DNA from: Paracidovorax wautersii
GTDB lineage: Bacteria; Pseudomonadota; Gammaproteobacteria; Burkholderiales; Burkholderiaceae_C
Reading direction: 5' to 3'
Assembly: GCA_009912175.1 (NCBI GenBank)
Contig: WNDQ01000003.1
Span: 1 to 47,847, forward strand
Length of the DNA: 47,847 bases
This document shows positions 26,339 to 36,090 of this stretch, one piece after another. The stretch's first letter is position 1. Every line of letters starts with the position of its first letter. The notes below the pieces were generated by a model. It did no database searches and was not told the DNA's origin. It was given only the letters and a program-made list of their open reading frames with translations. The position numbers were made by a program, and so were the translations under genes.

Positions 26339-27710
26339 TCAGGACGCCGCGCGCCGTGCGCGCGGCCGGGTGGCTGTCCGGCAGCCGCGCCCGGCCCGCG
26401 CCGAACAACTGCTCGCGCAGCGTGCCGCCGGCGTACGCGGTCTTGTAGACGCCGCGGCGCTGCAGCTCGGGCACCACCAGGTCGGCGAAGTCGCTGAAGC
26501 TCTCGTGCGCCAGCACGTAGCCCAGGTTGAAGCCGTCGATGCCGGTGGCCTCGACCCAGGCCTGCAGTTCGTCGGCCACCTGGGCCGGCGAGCCGACGGC
26601 GAAGGCGCCACCACCCCCGATGGCGGCGCGATCGAGCAGCTCGCGCAACGTCCAGACCCGTCCCGGGTCGGCCGTGGTGTAGCGTTCGATGGCGGACTGC
26701 ATGCCTTCGGTATGGGCCCAGCGCAGGGGCTCGTCGAGCGCGTAGCGCGCCAGATCGATGCCGGTCCAGCGCGAGAGCAGCGCGGCCGTGCCCTCGCTGC
26801 TGGTATAGCGCAGGTAGTCCTGGTGTTTGGCGTGGGCTTCCTGCTCGGTCGCACCGGCGATGACGGTCAGCGATGCAAAGAACAGGATGTCACCGGGGTC
26901 GCGCCCGTGCGCGGCGGCGCGCGCCCGCACGTCGCTCACCACGTCGCCCACGACCTTGTGGCTGGGGCCGCTGACGAAGACGCACTCGGCGTGGCGCGCG
27001 GCGAATTCACGCCCCCGCGCCGAGGCGCCCGCCTGGTACAGCACGGGCGTGCGCTGCGGCGACGGCTCGGCGATGAACACGCCCTGGCTGCGGAAATGCG
27101 CGCCCTGGTGGTCGATGGCATGAATACGTTTCGGATCGGCGAACACGCCAGCCGCGCGGTCGCGCACGGCGGCGCCCTCCTCCCAGCTGCCCTCGAGCAA
27201 CTGGTAGACCAGTTCCAGGTATTCCTCGGCCACGTCGTAGCGCTGGTCGTGCGGGCGCGCGGCCTCGCCCTTGAGCGCGCGCGTGCCGCTGTCGCCGAAA
27301 CTGGTCACGATGTTCCAGCCCGCGCGCCCGTCGCTGATGTGGTCGAGCGCGGCCATGCGCCTGGCAAACAGATACGGCGGCTCGTAGCTCACGCTGCTGG
27401 TGATGCCGAACCCCACGTGCCGCGTCACGTGCGCCATGGCCGAAACCAGCAGCAGCGGATCGAGCCTCGGGAACTGGACGCCCAGCCGCAGCGCCGTCTC
27501 GCTGCTGCCCTGGTAGACGTCGTAGAGGCTGATGCCGTCGGCCAGGAAAATGCCGTCGAACAGCCCGCGCTCGGCAATCCGGGCCAGGTCCGTCCAGTAC
27601 GACAGCCGGTGGTAGTCGACCGAACGGTCGCGCGGATGGCGCCACAGGCCTGCCGACAGGTGCGATGGCGCGGCCAGGGCGAAGGCGTTGATGCGGATCT
27701 GCTTAGGCAT
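26339..27710 (-). CDS. FMN-dependent monooxygenase, NtaA/SnaA/DszA family, no in-frame stop
   Basis: About 456 residues of the same FMN monooxygenase family as 330 and 15130. Seen are IRINAFALAAPSHLSAGLWRHP, DGIFLADGISLYDVY, LDHISDGRAGWNIVTSF, VLYQAGASARGREFAARHAECVFV and GIDGFNLGYVLAHESFSDF. The frame has no stop after the conserved C-terminus (LREQLFG) and continues into the binding-protein gene. A TGA at 26341-26339 would end the protein if one base were removed from the preceding GC-rich stretch, so a sequencing error or an early decay mutation is likely. It lies 23 nt after an ABC ATPase gene, which puts oxidation of the imported compound in one operon with its uptake. Confidence 0.85.
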
Positions 27711-27733
27711 GGGGTCGGGGTTCCTTTCGGCGG

Positions 27734-28768
27734 TCAAGCCTGGGCCGCCTGCAAGCCGGAATCGGCGGCGGCATCGATCGGGGCCAGGTCGTGATGGCAG
27801 GCGACCCAGTGGGTCGGGCTCAAGGCCCGCAGGACGGGGCGCTGTTGATGGCACGTCGGCGTCGCATGCGGGCAGCGCGCGGCGAAGCGGCAGCCCTTGG
27901 GCAGTGCGACCGGCGACGGGGGCTCGGCGGCCCGGGACTCGGCCCGGCCGATGTCGCCCCGGCTGGCGTCGATCAGCGCGTGGGTAAACTCGCCCAGGTA
28001 GAGCACCCCGATGCGGCTGCTCATGTGAGCCACCACAGCCAGGTCGTGCGAGATCAGCACATAGCTCAGGCCGCGCGCGGCCTGCAGGTCCTTGAGCAGG
28101 TTGAGGATCTGCGCCTGCACCGACACGTCCAGCGCCGAGACCGGCTCGTCCAGCACCAGGGCCTGCGGCTCGATCCCCAGCGCACGCGCGATGGCCACGC
28201 GCTGGCGCTGGCCGCCGCTGAGCTCGTGCGGGAAGCGCCGGGCCGTGTCGGCGGGCAGGCCGACCTGCGCCAGCAGTTCGGCGACACGCTCGCGCCGCCG
28301 CACCGCGTCCAGCACGCCATGGATGCGCATCGGCTCGTCGATGAGCGACTGCGCGCGCAGCAGCGGATTGAGCGCGGCGGTCGGATCCTGCAGCACCGGC
28401 TGCACCGCCCGGTGGTAGTCGCGGCGCGCCCGTGCGCCCAGTCGGGCCGGGTCCAGGCCGCCCACACGCAGCCGTCCGGCCGAGGGGGGCTCCGCCGCCA
28501 GCAGCATGCGGGCGATCGTGCTCTTGCCCGAGCCCGACTCGCCCACCAGGCCGAAGGTACCGCCGCGTTCGACCTGGAACGACACGCCCGCCACCGCCTG
28601 CAGCACGGCCGGCGCTTGGAACCAGCCGCGCCGCACGGCGTAGGCCTTGCTCAGTTGCTCGACCTCGATGAAAGCCTCGCCAGCGGCGATGGCCCGCACG
28701 CTGGCCGGCGTTGCCGGGCCCTCGGCGGCACCGCCCGCCTGCTGAGGATGGATGGGCACTGCGCTCAT
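27734..28768 (-). CDS. Dipeptide-type ABC transporter ATP-binding protein (DppF/OppF type)
   Basis: A 344-residue ATPase. Walker A is GESGSGKST, signature LSGGQRQR, Walker B ALVLDEPVSALD and the switch histidine is in LISHDLAVVAHM. The cysteine-rich tail GCRFAARCPHATPTC matches the oligopeptide ATPase C-terminus. Between VLYLGE and FTHALIDASRG, about 25 residues that normally carry a VExG and a PxHPYT segment are missing without loss of frame, which may affect stability. It overlaps the partner ATPase by ATGA (28765-28768) and precedes an FMN monooxygenase by 23 nt. Confidence 0.87.
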   Translation of the reverse strand: MSAVPIHPQQAGGAAEGPATPASVRAIAAGEAFIEVEQLSKAYAVRRGWFQAPAVLQAVAGVSFQVERGGTFGLVGESGSGKSTIARMLLAAEPPSAGRLRVGGLDPARLGARARRDYHRAVQPVLQDPTAALNPLLRAQSLIDEPMRIHGVLDAVRRRERVAELLAQVGLPADTARRFPHELSGGQRQRVAIARALGIEPQALVLDEPVSALDVSVQAQILNLLKDLQAARGLSYVLISHDLAVVAHMSSRIGVLYLGEFTHALIDASRGDIGRAESRAAEPPSPVALPKGCRFAARCPHATPTCHQQRPVLRALSPTHWVACHHDLAPIDAAADSGLQAAQA

Positions 28769-29778
28769 GCCGCGGCCCGCCAGTCCGGTTCGTCAGCCAG
28801 CCGCTGCGGCACGCGCCAGCACGCGGCGCGGCGCTCGCCGGCCTCGGTCGACCAGGCAAGGGCGTCGGGATAGGCCGCGTGGCATTGCGCATCGGCCCAG
28901 GCGCAGCGCGGCGCAAAACGGCAACCGGCCGGCCAGTCCAGGGCCGATGGCGGCGTGCCGGGAATCGTCGCCAGCCGCTGCGGCTCGGCGGCAAGCCGGG
29001 GCGCCGCGGCCAGCAGCCCCTGGGTGTAGGGGTGCAGCGGCCGGCGGAACACCTCGGCGGTGGGGCCTTGCTCGACCACGCGGCCGGCGTACATGATGGC
29101 GACGTCGTCGCAGAACTGAGCCGCCAGCGTCAGGTCGTGCGTCACGAACACCACGCTCAGGCCACGGCTGCGCTGCAGGTCACGCAGCAGGCGCAGGATC
29201 TGCAGCTGCACGGTCACGTCCAGCGCCGTGGTGGGTTCGTCGCACAGCAGCACTTCGGGCTCGCAGGCCAGCGCGATGGCCAGGCACACACGCTGGCGCA
29301 TGCCGCCGCTGAACTGGAACGGAAAGCTGGCCAGCCGCTGCGCCGCCGCCGGAATGCGCACCGCCTCCAGCGCGGCCACCGAGCGGCGGCGCAATTCGGC
29401 CCGGTCCCGGATGCCCTGATGCCAGCGCAGGACACCGGCCAGTTGGTCGCCCACGGTCATGAGCGGATTGAGCGCGCCCATCGCATCCTGCAGCACCATG
29501 CCGATGCGGCGCCCCCGGATGGCCCGCAATTCGCGCGGCGGCAAGCGCAGCAGGTCCTGCCCGTGGAACAGGACCTGGCCGCCCACGACTCGGCCATTGG
29601 CCGGCAGCAATCCCAGCAGCGACGCGCAGGTCATGCTTTTGCCCGAGCCCGATTCGCCGACCAGGGCCAGCGCCTGGCCGCTGCGCACCTGCAGACTCAC
29701 GCCGTCCACGGCAGTCACAAGGCCGCCGCGCGTGGCCAGTTGCGTTCGCAGATCGCGGGTTTCGAGAAGAACCGTCAT
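28765..29778 (-). CDS. Dipeptide-type ABC transporter ATP-binding protein (DppD/OppD type)
   Basis: A 337-residue ATPase that pairs with the DppF-type protein. Motifs: Walker [10 protein letters not shown]-loop [12 protein letters not shown], signature FSGGMRQR, Walker [13 protein letters not shown] and [10 protein letters not shown]. The full [23 protein letters not shown] segment that the partner lacks is present, followed by the cysteine-rich tail [15 protein letters not shown]. The ATG at 29778 is used; the frame extends upstream without conserved sequence. It lies 16 nt after the permease gene in the same operon. Confidence 0.9.
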   Translation of the reverse strand: MTVLLETRDLRTQLATRGGLVTAVDGVSLQVRSGQALALVGESGSGKSMTCASLLGLLPANGRVVGGQVLFHGQDLLRLPPRELRAIRGRRIGMVLQDAMGALNPLMTVGDQLAGVLRWHQGIRDRAELRRRSVAALEAVRIPAAAQRLASFPFQFSGGMRQRVCLAIALACEPEVLLCDEPTTALDVTVQLQILRLLRDLQRSRGLSVVFVTHDLTLAAQFCDDVAIMYAGRVVEQGPTAEVFRRPLHPYTQGLLAAAPRLAAEPQRLATIPGTPPSALDWPAGCRFAPRCAWADAQCHAAYPDALAWSTEAGERRAACWRVPQRLADEPDWRAAA

Positions 29779-29794
29779 GGCCTTGCTTTCACCA

Positions 29795-30706
29795 CTACTC
29801 GGGCAGCGAAGGATTGAGCCAGTCGCGCAAGGCGTCCCCCAGCGTGTTGGCCGACAGCACGGTGACGACCAGCAGCAGGCCCGGCATGACACTGATCCAC
29901 CAGGCCGTCTCGAGGAATCCCCGTCCCTCGGCGATCATGGCGCCCCACGACGGCGCCGGCGGCTGCACGCCCAGGCCGAGGAAGCTCAGCGTGGCTTCGA
30001 GCACGATGACGCTGCCGACGTCCAGGGTCGCCAGCACCACGAAGGTTCCCGCCAGATGGGGTGCGACGTGGCGCCAGGCGATCCAGGCGGGCGAGGCGCC
30101 CGCCAGCCGCGCCAGCAGCACGAATTCGCGGGTCTTCAGGCTCAGTGCCTCGCTGCGCACCACCCGCGCGAAGCGCGCCCAGTTGGCCGAGGCCAGCACC
30201 ACCACGAGCAGGCCGGTGTCGATGCCCACGGCCCCCGCCAGCGCCATGGCCAGAATCACCGCCGGAAACGCCAGCTGCATGTCGGCCAGCCGCATGACCA
30301 CCGCATCGATCCGGCCACCGGCGAAACCCGCCACCAGCCCGAGCGCGCCGCCCAGGCCGCCGGCCAGCAGCACGGTCGCGGCCGCGATCAGCAGCGATAC
30401 GCGGGCGCCATGGATGGCGCGCGAAAGCACGTCGCGGCCCAGTTGGTCGGCCCCGAAGAGATGGGCGGCCGACGGCGCCGCCAGCGAATCGCCCAGCGCG
30501 ATCGCGTTGGGGTCGACCGGTGCGACCCACGGCGCGAGCAGCGCGGCCACGACCACCAGGCCGAACGCCAGGGCGGCCACGGCCAGGCCGATGCGCGGGC
30601 GTGCGGCGGACCGGCGCACGCGCGGCACGTCCGGGAGAGCCGGCACGGCATCCTGGCGGGTCGGCAGCCGTTGGCCGGGCGAAAGGGAAACAGACGGTTC
30701 AGGCAT
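29795..30706 (-). CDS. Dipeptide-type ABC transporter permease (DppC/OppC type)
   Basis: A 303-residue inner-membrane protein. It has a first hydrophobic helix near residue 40 (GLAVAALAFGLVVVAALLAPWVAP), the family's HLFGADQLGRDVLSRAIHGARVSL, and the EAA-type loop LARLAGASPAWIAWRHVAPHL. The C-terminal half has LGLGVQPPAPSWGAMI, the conserved signature of DppC-type permeases, and ANTLGDALRDWLNPSL at the end. The start at 30706 overlaps the previous gene by 8 nt. It forms a heterodimer with the frameshifted DppB-type permease. Confidence 0.9.
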   Translation of the reverse strand: MPEPSVSLSPGQRLPTRQDAVPALPDVPRVRRSAARPRIGLAVAALAFGLVVVAALLAPWVAPVDPNAIALGDSLAAPSAAHLFGADQLGRDVLSRAIHGARVSLLIAAATVLLAGGLGGALGLVAGFAGGRIDAVVMRLADMQLAFPAVILAMALAGAVGIDTGLLVVVLASANWARFARVVRSEALSLKTREFVLLARLAGASPAWIAWRHVAPHLAGTFVVLATLDVGSVIVLEATLSFLGLGVQPPAPSWGAMIAEGRGFLETAWWISVMPGLLLVVTVLSANTLGDALRDWLNPSLPE

Positions 30707-31617
30707 AGCGGATGCGCGGATCGATCCAGGCATAGAGCACGTCGACCACAAGATTGATGGCCACGAACACCACGGCCGCCAGCGTCACCGCCGCCTGCAC
30801 GACCGTGTAGTCGAGGTTGTTGATGGAGTCGTAGAGCAGCTGGCCCAGCCCTGGCCACGCGAACACCACTTCGACCGAGACGGCGCCGCCCATCAGCACC
30901 CCGAACTGCAGGGCCACGAAGGTGACGACGGGCAGGATCGCGTTCTTCAGCGCGTGACGCAGCACCACCACATGCTCGGGCAGCCCCTGAAGCCGCGCGA
31001 AGCGGATGTACTCGGCCTGCAGCACGGCGCCCATGCTCGAACGCGTCAGGCGCGCCACACCCGCGGCCACGTACCAGCCCAGCGCCACCATGGGCAGCAC
31101 CAGATGTCCCCAGCCGCCGTAGCCGCCCGTGGGCAGCCAGCCCAGCTGCAGCGAGAACAGCTTGACCAGCACCAGGCTGAAAAAGAAGGGCGGCGCGGCC
31201 TGGCCGATCACCGCGAACAGCTTGGCGGCATGGTCGACGGCCTGCCCGGGCCGCAGCGCCGACACCAGGCCCAGCGGCAGCCCGATGGGCCACGGCCAGC
31301 GCCAGCGCGGCGGCCGCCAGCAGCAGCGTCGGTCCCGCCGCCCCCAGCACCACGCCCAGCGCGGGCTTCGAGAAGCGGTATGAATTGCCGAAATCGCCTT
31401 GCGCGACCTGCAGCGCAAAGCCCGCGAACTGGACCGGCAGCGGGCGATCCAGCCCCATCTGCCCACGCAGCACCTGGCGATCGGCCTCGGTCGCCTCGGG
31501 CGGCAGCATCAGGTGCGTCGGATCGCCAATCGTGCGCACCACCACGAAGATGGCCACGACGACCAGACTCACGGTCACGAACGACTGCAGCAAGCGCCAC
31601 AGGACGTAGTTCAGCAT
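30699..31617 (-). pseudogene. Dipeptide-type ABC transporter permease (DppB/OppB type), frameshifted
   Basis: The first gene of the operon. It would encode 305 residues but has an extra G in the run 31287-31289. The first frame gives MLNYVLWRLLQSFVTVSLVVVAIFVV through LLLAAAALALAVA; the second continues with IGLPLGLVSALRPGQ, the EAA-type RLQGLPEHVVVLRHALKNAILP and WPGLGQLLYDSINNLDY to IDPRIRYA. All expected segments are present, so one inserted base is the only defect. If real it would inactivate the importer, but the pattern resembles other single-base indels in G/C runs in this window, so an error is likely. A LacI-family-type operator lies 76-83 nt upstream of the ATG. Confidence 0.85.
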
Positions 31618-31692
31618 GGGTTTGAAACAGTCGGTCTGGCGGCCACGCTGCGCCGGTCACCGAATGACGGACGCGCTTGGCTCGCGAATTAA

Positions 31693-31700
31693 AAACGTTT
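31693..31700 (-). promoter_or_regulatory. LacI-family operator candidate upstream of dipeptide-type importer operon
   Basis: The palindrome AAACGTTT, within TTGAAACGTTTTTAA on the minus strand, resembles operators of LacI/GalR-family repressors, which centre on CG. It sits between the LacI-family gene (31813-32859) and the importer operon beginning at 31617, in an otherwise GC-rich setting. Confidence 0.5.
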
Positions 31701-31812
31701 CAAATGTAGACCGGGCCCCATGCGCGCATCAACGATCCGAATGCGATATTCATAGACAGAAAACGATTTTCCCGGGGGGCCCGGGACCACCCGCTGCCGG
31801 ATGGAAACGCGC

Positions 31813-32859
31813 CTATCGCCGCCGCGATGCGCGGGGCGCCGGCCCGCACGACTGCCCCTGTTGCAGCCAGGTGTCGAGCAGCAGCCGCTGCGCTGGCACC
31901 GGCCGCGAAGGCGCCTGCGCCGAAGGCTCCAGGCGTGCCAGCAGCAGTTCGCAGGCCAGCCGTCCGCTCGCTTCGGCGTCCCACGCCACCGTGGTCAGTT
32001 CAGGCCAGGCGAACTCCCCCGCATCCGTCGCGCCGATGGCCACCGCCGAGAAGTCGACTGGCCAGGCCAGCCCCGCGTCGCGCACCGCCTTGAGCGCACC
32101 CGAGAGCACGCGCGTGCTGGGCGCGATCACGGCCGTCGGAGGCTCGGGCAGGCGCAGCATGGCGCGCATGTCGTCATACGAGGACTGCGACCACGCGCTC
32201 ACCAGGCCGATCAAGCCGTCGTCGGCCGGCAGGCCCCGGGCCCGATGCGCGTCGCGCCAACCCTGGATACGGCCTCGTCCCGAACGCAGCCCCACCCCGC
32301 CCGTGAACAGCGCGATACGCCGATGCCCCAGCCCGATGAGGTGTTGCGTCGCCGCGCGCACACCGCCTTCCTGGTCGATGAGCACGGCATCGCAGGCCCC
32401 GTCGACATCGCGGTCGAGCACGACCAGGGGCGTGCGCCCGGCGCCAAAGGGGCCCCGCAGGAAATCCTCGCCTTTCGATCCTGGCGTGGCGATGATGCCG
32501 TCGACACCGTGGCTTTCGAAAAAGGCCAGCAGCTGGCGCTCGCGCGGCGCGCTGCCATGGGAGTTGCCCAGCAGCATCATGTAGCCGCTGGCGTTGAGCC
32601 GGGCCTCCACCGCGCCGACGAAGCTCGCGTAGATCTGGTTGCGGATTTCGGGAACCATGCAGCCGACGATGCGGCTCGATCCGGTGCGCAGCCCCCGCGC
32701 ATGCACGTTGGCGCGGTAACCCAGCCGCTCGACCACGCTGTAGACCCGCTCGCGCAAGTCCTGGCTCACATGGGGACCGCCATTGAGCACGCGCGAGACG
32801 CTGCCGATCGAAACCCCGGCTTCGCGGGCCACATCCCGCACCGACACATTCTTGCCCAT
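31813..32859 (-). CDS. LacI-family transcriptional regulator
   Basis: A 348-residue repressor-type regulator. The N-terminal helix-turn-helix (residues 5-25, VSVRDVAREAGVSIGSVSRVLNG with hinge HARGLRTG near 55) binds a palindromic operator. The rest is a periplasmic-binding-protein-like effector domain (IVGCMVPEIRNQIYASFVGAVE, GVDGIIATPGSKGED, VVLDRDVDGACDAVLIDQEGG, HRRIALFTG). It lies 195 nt upstream of, and in the same direction as, the dipeptide-type importer operon; a LacI-type palindrome stands in that gap. The effector is probably the imported compound or a product of it. The start at 32859 gives the canonical N-terminus of the family. Confidence 0.92.
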   Translation of the reverse strand: MGKNVSVRDVAREAGVSIGSVSRVLNGGPHVSQDLRERVYSVVERLGYRANVHARGLRTGSSRIVGCMVPEIRNQIYASFVGAVEARLNASGYMMLLGNSHGSAPRERQLLAFFESHGVDGIIATPGSKGEDFLRGPFGAGRTPLVVLDRDVDGACDAVLIDQEGGVRAATQHLIGLGHRRIALFTGGVGLRSGRGRIQGWRDAHRARGLPADDGLIGLVSAWSQSSYDDMRAMLRLPEPPTAVIAPSTRVLSGALKAVRDAGLAWPVDFSAVAIGATDAGEFAWPELTTVAWDAEASGRLACELLLARLEPSAQAPSRPVPAQRLLLDTWLQQGQSCGPAPRASRRR

Positions 32860-32967
32860 GAAACCGCCATCCTTGAAAGACCGGATGGATGATACGCACG
32901 AACCAGGCCTCGCGGCCCGCCGGCGGCGCCCACGTCTGCCCTCGGGGCTGGTAGCGCCTGCGCCGGC

Positions 32968-33130
32968 TCAACGCTCCAGCCAGAGATCGGCGAAGGAATC
33001 GTTGATGCCGTTGGCATCGATTGTTGTGGTCCGCTTCCGCCACTTGACGAGTGGTCTTCGGATTCAGCCCGTAACGGGCGGCAAGGGCCCGGGCGCTCGA
33101 GCACGAACCACGGGCTTCGCCCGACGCCTC
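32968..33130 (-). pseudogene. Remnant of transposase helix-turn-helix (IS481-like)
   Basis: Between the LacI and carboxyltransferase genes, the minus strand encodes SSARALAARYGLNPKT and, one frame away, VKWRKRTTTIDANGINDSF ending LWLER and a TGA at 32970-32968. Both fragments resemble the N-terminal DNA-binding part of IS481-type transposases (ALAARYG-NPKTV-KWRKR). The frameshift (near 33050) and lack of the catalytic part make it a remnant. The assignment rests on motif memory, not a search. Confidence 0.4.
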
Positions 33131-33141
33131 ACCTTTCAGAC

Positions 33142-34822
33142 TCACGGCCTGTAGCCCGCCTTCGCCTTCGGCCCCAGCGTCGTCCGCAGCCGCAGCTGCA
33201 TGGCCTCGATGAAACGGCACAGATAGGCCCGGGTGTCGCGCGGGTCGATGATGTCCTCGACGCCAAAGGCCTCGGCGGTGCGAAACGGCGAGGCGGTGGC
33301 GCGCAGTTCGGCCTCGATCTCGCGCTCGCGCAGCGCGGGGTCGGTCGCCTGCTCGATCTCGCGGCGGAAGGCGGCGGCGACGCCACCTTCGATGGGCAGG
33401 GAGCCCCACTCGGCCGACGGCCAGGCCAGCTTCAGTCCCAGGCCCTTCTTGTCGGTGGCAGCCATGCCGGCCATGCCATAGCACTTGCGGATCACCAGCG
33501 TGACCATGGGCACGCTGGCCTGCAGGCTGGCCTGGACCCGCGCGCATACCCTCGCGCAGCGTGCCAGCCGCCTCGGCGTCGCGACCGACCATGAAGCCGG
33601 GCACGTCGACCAGGAGCACAAGCGGAGGAATGTGAAAGGTGTCGCACAGATCGATGAAGCGGGTCTGCTTGCGTGCGGACTGCACGTCCATGGCGCCGCC
33701 GTAGACCTTGGGGTTGTTGGCGACGAAGCCGACCACCCGCCCACCCAGCCGGCCCAGCGACGTGATCAGTGAGCGACCATACGTCGGCTGCAGTTCGAAC
33801 AGCGAATCGCGGTCGGCCACCAGCGCCAGCAGCTCGCGCATGTCGTAGGCGCGGCGCCGGTCGCGCGGCACGATGGAAGCCAGCCGTTCCTCGCGCCGCT
33901 GCGGCGGGTCGGCCGGCGCAGCCGACGGCGGCAACTCCCAGACGTTGGCCGGCATGTACGACAGGAAGCGTCGCACCTGGGCCAGGCAGGCGTGCTCGTC
34001 GGCGGCGACGTTGTCCACCAAGCCCGCCTGGTCGACGGCGACGCGCGCGCCGCCCAACTGTTCCTTGCTCAGGCGCTGGCCGAGCGAGCGCTCGACGACC
34101 GGCGGACCGGCGGCGAAGATGTGGCTGCCATCCTGCGCCATGACCGACCAGTGCGAGAGGATGGCGCGGCCGGCCGGGCCGCCGGCGGCCGTGCCCAGCA
34201 CAGCGCTGACCACCGGCACCAGGCCCAGCAGCTCGACCGAGGTCTCGAAGCCGTGCACGCCCGGAAACACGGTGTAGCCGCGCTGGCGCTGACCGCCCAC
34301 GCTGCCGCCGGCGCCGGCGCCGTCGATCAGGTTGACCAGCGGGATGCGGTAGTTCAGCGCCAGGTCCTCGACGAAACCACCCTGCCCGCCCTTCTTGCGC
34401 TGGCCGCTCCAGCTCGAGCCACCGCGTACGGTGAAATCCTCGCCACCGATGGCGACGTCGCGGCCGTCGATGCGCGCCAACCCCATCACGTAAGGCGCGG
34501 GCGTCAAGCCCGTGAGCTTGGCGCTGTCGTATTGGCCCTGCCCGGCCAGCTTGCCCACTTCGTGGAAACTGCCTTCGTCGGTCAGCGCGCGGATGCGCTC
34601 CCGGATGGTGAACTTGCCGCGCGCGCGGTGCCGCGCCACGTTGAAGGGACCGCCGAGTGCCTCGGCGTAGGCATGACGCTGGGCCAATTCAGCCAGCTCT
34701 GGCGCCCACAGCGGCCCGTCGGCGGGAGCGGCCACTGGCACGGCGGCCGCCGCCACCGGCGGCCGCTCCGGGTCGGCCGCTTGTGCCGGTGTGTGTTGAT
34801 TCTTCAATGGCTTGCTACTCAT
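33142..34822 (-). pseudogene. Acyl-CoA carboxylase carboxyltransferase subunit, frameshifted
   Basis: About 559 residues of the biotin-dependent carboxyltransferase beta family (propionyl-, methylcrotonyl- or geranyl-CoA carboxylase type). Seen are ARGKFTIRERIRALTDEGSFHEVGKLAG, GEDFTVRGGSSWSGQRKKGGQGGFVED, LIDGAGAGGSVGG, DVPGFMVGRDAEAAGTLREGMRA and, in the next frame, VQASLQASVPMVTLVIRKCYGMAGMA. One extra base in the C run 33537-33539 breaks the frame; without it the protein reads through to GPKAKAGYRP. It may be a sequencing error. No biotin carboxylase or biotin carrier gene is nearby, so a decarboxylase-like or shared role is possible. It overlaps the CoA-transferase gene by ATGA and ends the long minus-strand run. 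Confidence 0.82.
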
Positions 34823-36090
34823 GATGGCACCCGCACCGCGCCGGCCGCAGCCAGCGCGGCGATTTCGTCTTCTCCCAGGCCCAACCAGCGCACCAGGACC
34901 TCATGCGTGTCCTCGCCCAGGCGCCGCCCCGCGTGACGAACCTCGCCAGGCGTGGCCGTCAGCCGCGGCACCACGCCGGCCATCGCCACGCCGCCGGGCA
35001 AGGCCGACGAGGGCGCGCGCACCAGCATGCCGCGCGCCCGGTAATGCGGGTCGGCAAAGGCGTCTGCGACGCTGTAGATGCGCGCCGCCGGCACCTCGGC
35101 CCGTCGCAGTTCGGCTTCGGCCTGGTCCAGCGACAGCCCGGCCACCCAAGCCGCGACTTGCGCGTCAATCTGCCGTGCATGGCGGTTGCGCGCCTCGGCC
35201 CGGGCGTAGCGTGAGTCCGACGCCAGTTCCGGCTGGCCCATGGCTGCACACAGGCGCCGGAATACGGCGTCGGCCATGGCGGCAATGTGGATGGACTGGC
35301 CGTCGCACGTCTGATAGAGATTGTTTGGCACCGAGCCCGGCAGCGCCGAACCGGTGCGCTGCGCGACCACGCCCCGGTGGGCGTAGGCCGGCACGTGCGG
35401 CTCCATGAAGCTGAAACCGCTCTCGTACAGCGCGGCATCCACGACCTGCCCTTCGCCGGTGCGGTGGCGATGGTCCAACGCCATCATCGCGCCGAAGGCC
35501 GCATAGAGGCCGGTGAGGTAGTCGGTCAGCGAGGTGTTCAGGCGCGCGGGCGGGCGGTCCGGCTCGCCGGTGACGCCGCGCAGGCCGCTGATGGCTTCGC
35601 TGATCACACCGTAGCCGGGGCGGCCGCTGTAGGGGCCGGTCTGGCCGTAGCCGCTGATGCGCACCAGCACCAGGCCGGGGTTGGCCTCGCGCAGACGTTC
35701 CCATCCCAGGCCCCACTTCTCCAGCGTGCCCGGACGGAAGTTCTCGATCATCACGTCGCAGCGCGCCGCCAGCGCGCGCACCACCTCGCGCCCGGCCTCT
35801 GTGCGCAGGTCGATCGCGGCGTTGGCCTTGTTGCGCAGGATGCTGGCAGCGTACAGCGATACGTCCTGCTCATGGCTGCCCATGGCGCGCACCGGGTCGC
35901 CCTCCAGCGCCTCGACCTTGACCACCTCGGCACCGAAGTCCGCGAACAGGCGGCCGCAGAACGGGCCGGCGATGGTGGAGCCGATCTCCAGCACCTTGTA
36001 GGGCGCGAGCGGGCCCTGGCGCGCAGCGCCATCAATGTCGCGAATGCCGCGCGGCCTGCCGTCCATGTTCAGAGGGTGTTGCAGCATCAT
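34819..36090 (-). CDS. CaiB/BaiF-family (type III) CoA-transferase
   Basis: A 423-residue family III CoA-transferase, which moves CoA between a donor acyl-CoA and a carboxylic acid. Seen are LAPYKVLEIGSTIAGPFCGRLFADFGAEVVKVE at the start, the family's LRNKANAAIDLRTEAGR, VMIENFRPGTLEKWGLG and VRISGYGQTGPYSGRPGYGVISEAISGL. The acid nucleophile is probably the Asp of LNTSLTDYLTGLYAA. The start at 36090 overlaps the stop of the TctC-like gene by ATGA, and its own stop overlaps the carboxyltransferase start. In this operon it would activate an acid made by the aldehyde dehydrogenase. Confidence 0.9.
   Translation of the reverse strand: MMLQHPLNMDGRPRGIRDIDGAARQGPLAPYKVLEIGSTIAGPFCGRLFADFGAEVVKVEALEGDPVRAMGSHEQDVSLYAASILRNKANAAIDLRTEAGREVVRALAARCDVMIENFRPGTLEKWGLGWERLREANPGLVLVRISGYGQTGPYSGRPGYGVISEAISGLRGVTGEPDRPPARLNTSLTDYLTGLYAAFGAMMALDHRHRTGEGQVVDAALYESGFSFMEPHVPAYAHRGVVAQRTGSALPGSVPNNLYQTCDGQSIHIAAMADAVFRRLCAAMGQPELASDSRYARAEARNRHARQIDAQVAAWVAGLSLDQAEAELRRAEVPAARIYSVADAFADPHYRARGMLVRAPSSALPGGVAMAGVVPRLTATPGEVRHAGRRLGEDTHEVLVRWLGLGEDEIAALAAAGAVRVPS

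Noticed and set aside
24765-28994. A single open frame of about 1400 codons on the minus strand.
   Set aside because: It joins a monooxygenase and a binding protein and, upstream of 27710, runs out of frame through two ATPase genes, where it has no protein family resemblance. Only the 24765-27710 part is coding.
30699-31466. A short permease starting inside the first gene of the dipeptide-type operon.
   Set aside because: Its first 50 residues are out-of-frame noise; it is the second half of the frameshifted DppB-type gene.
32174-33141. Continuation of the carboxyltransferase frame into and past the LacI gene.
   Set aside because: After the indel at 33537-33539 this frame loses all resemblance to the family, while the neighbouring frame continues it to a stop at 33142.
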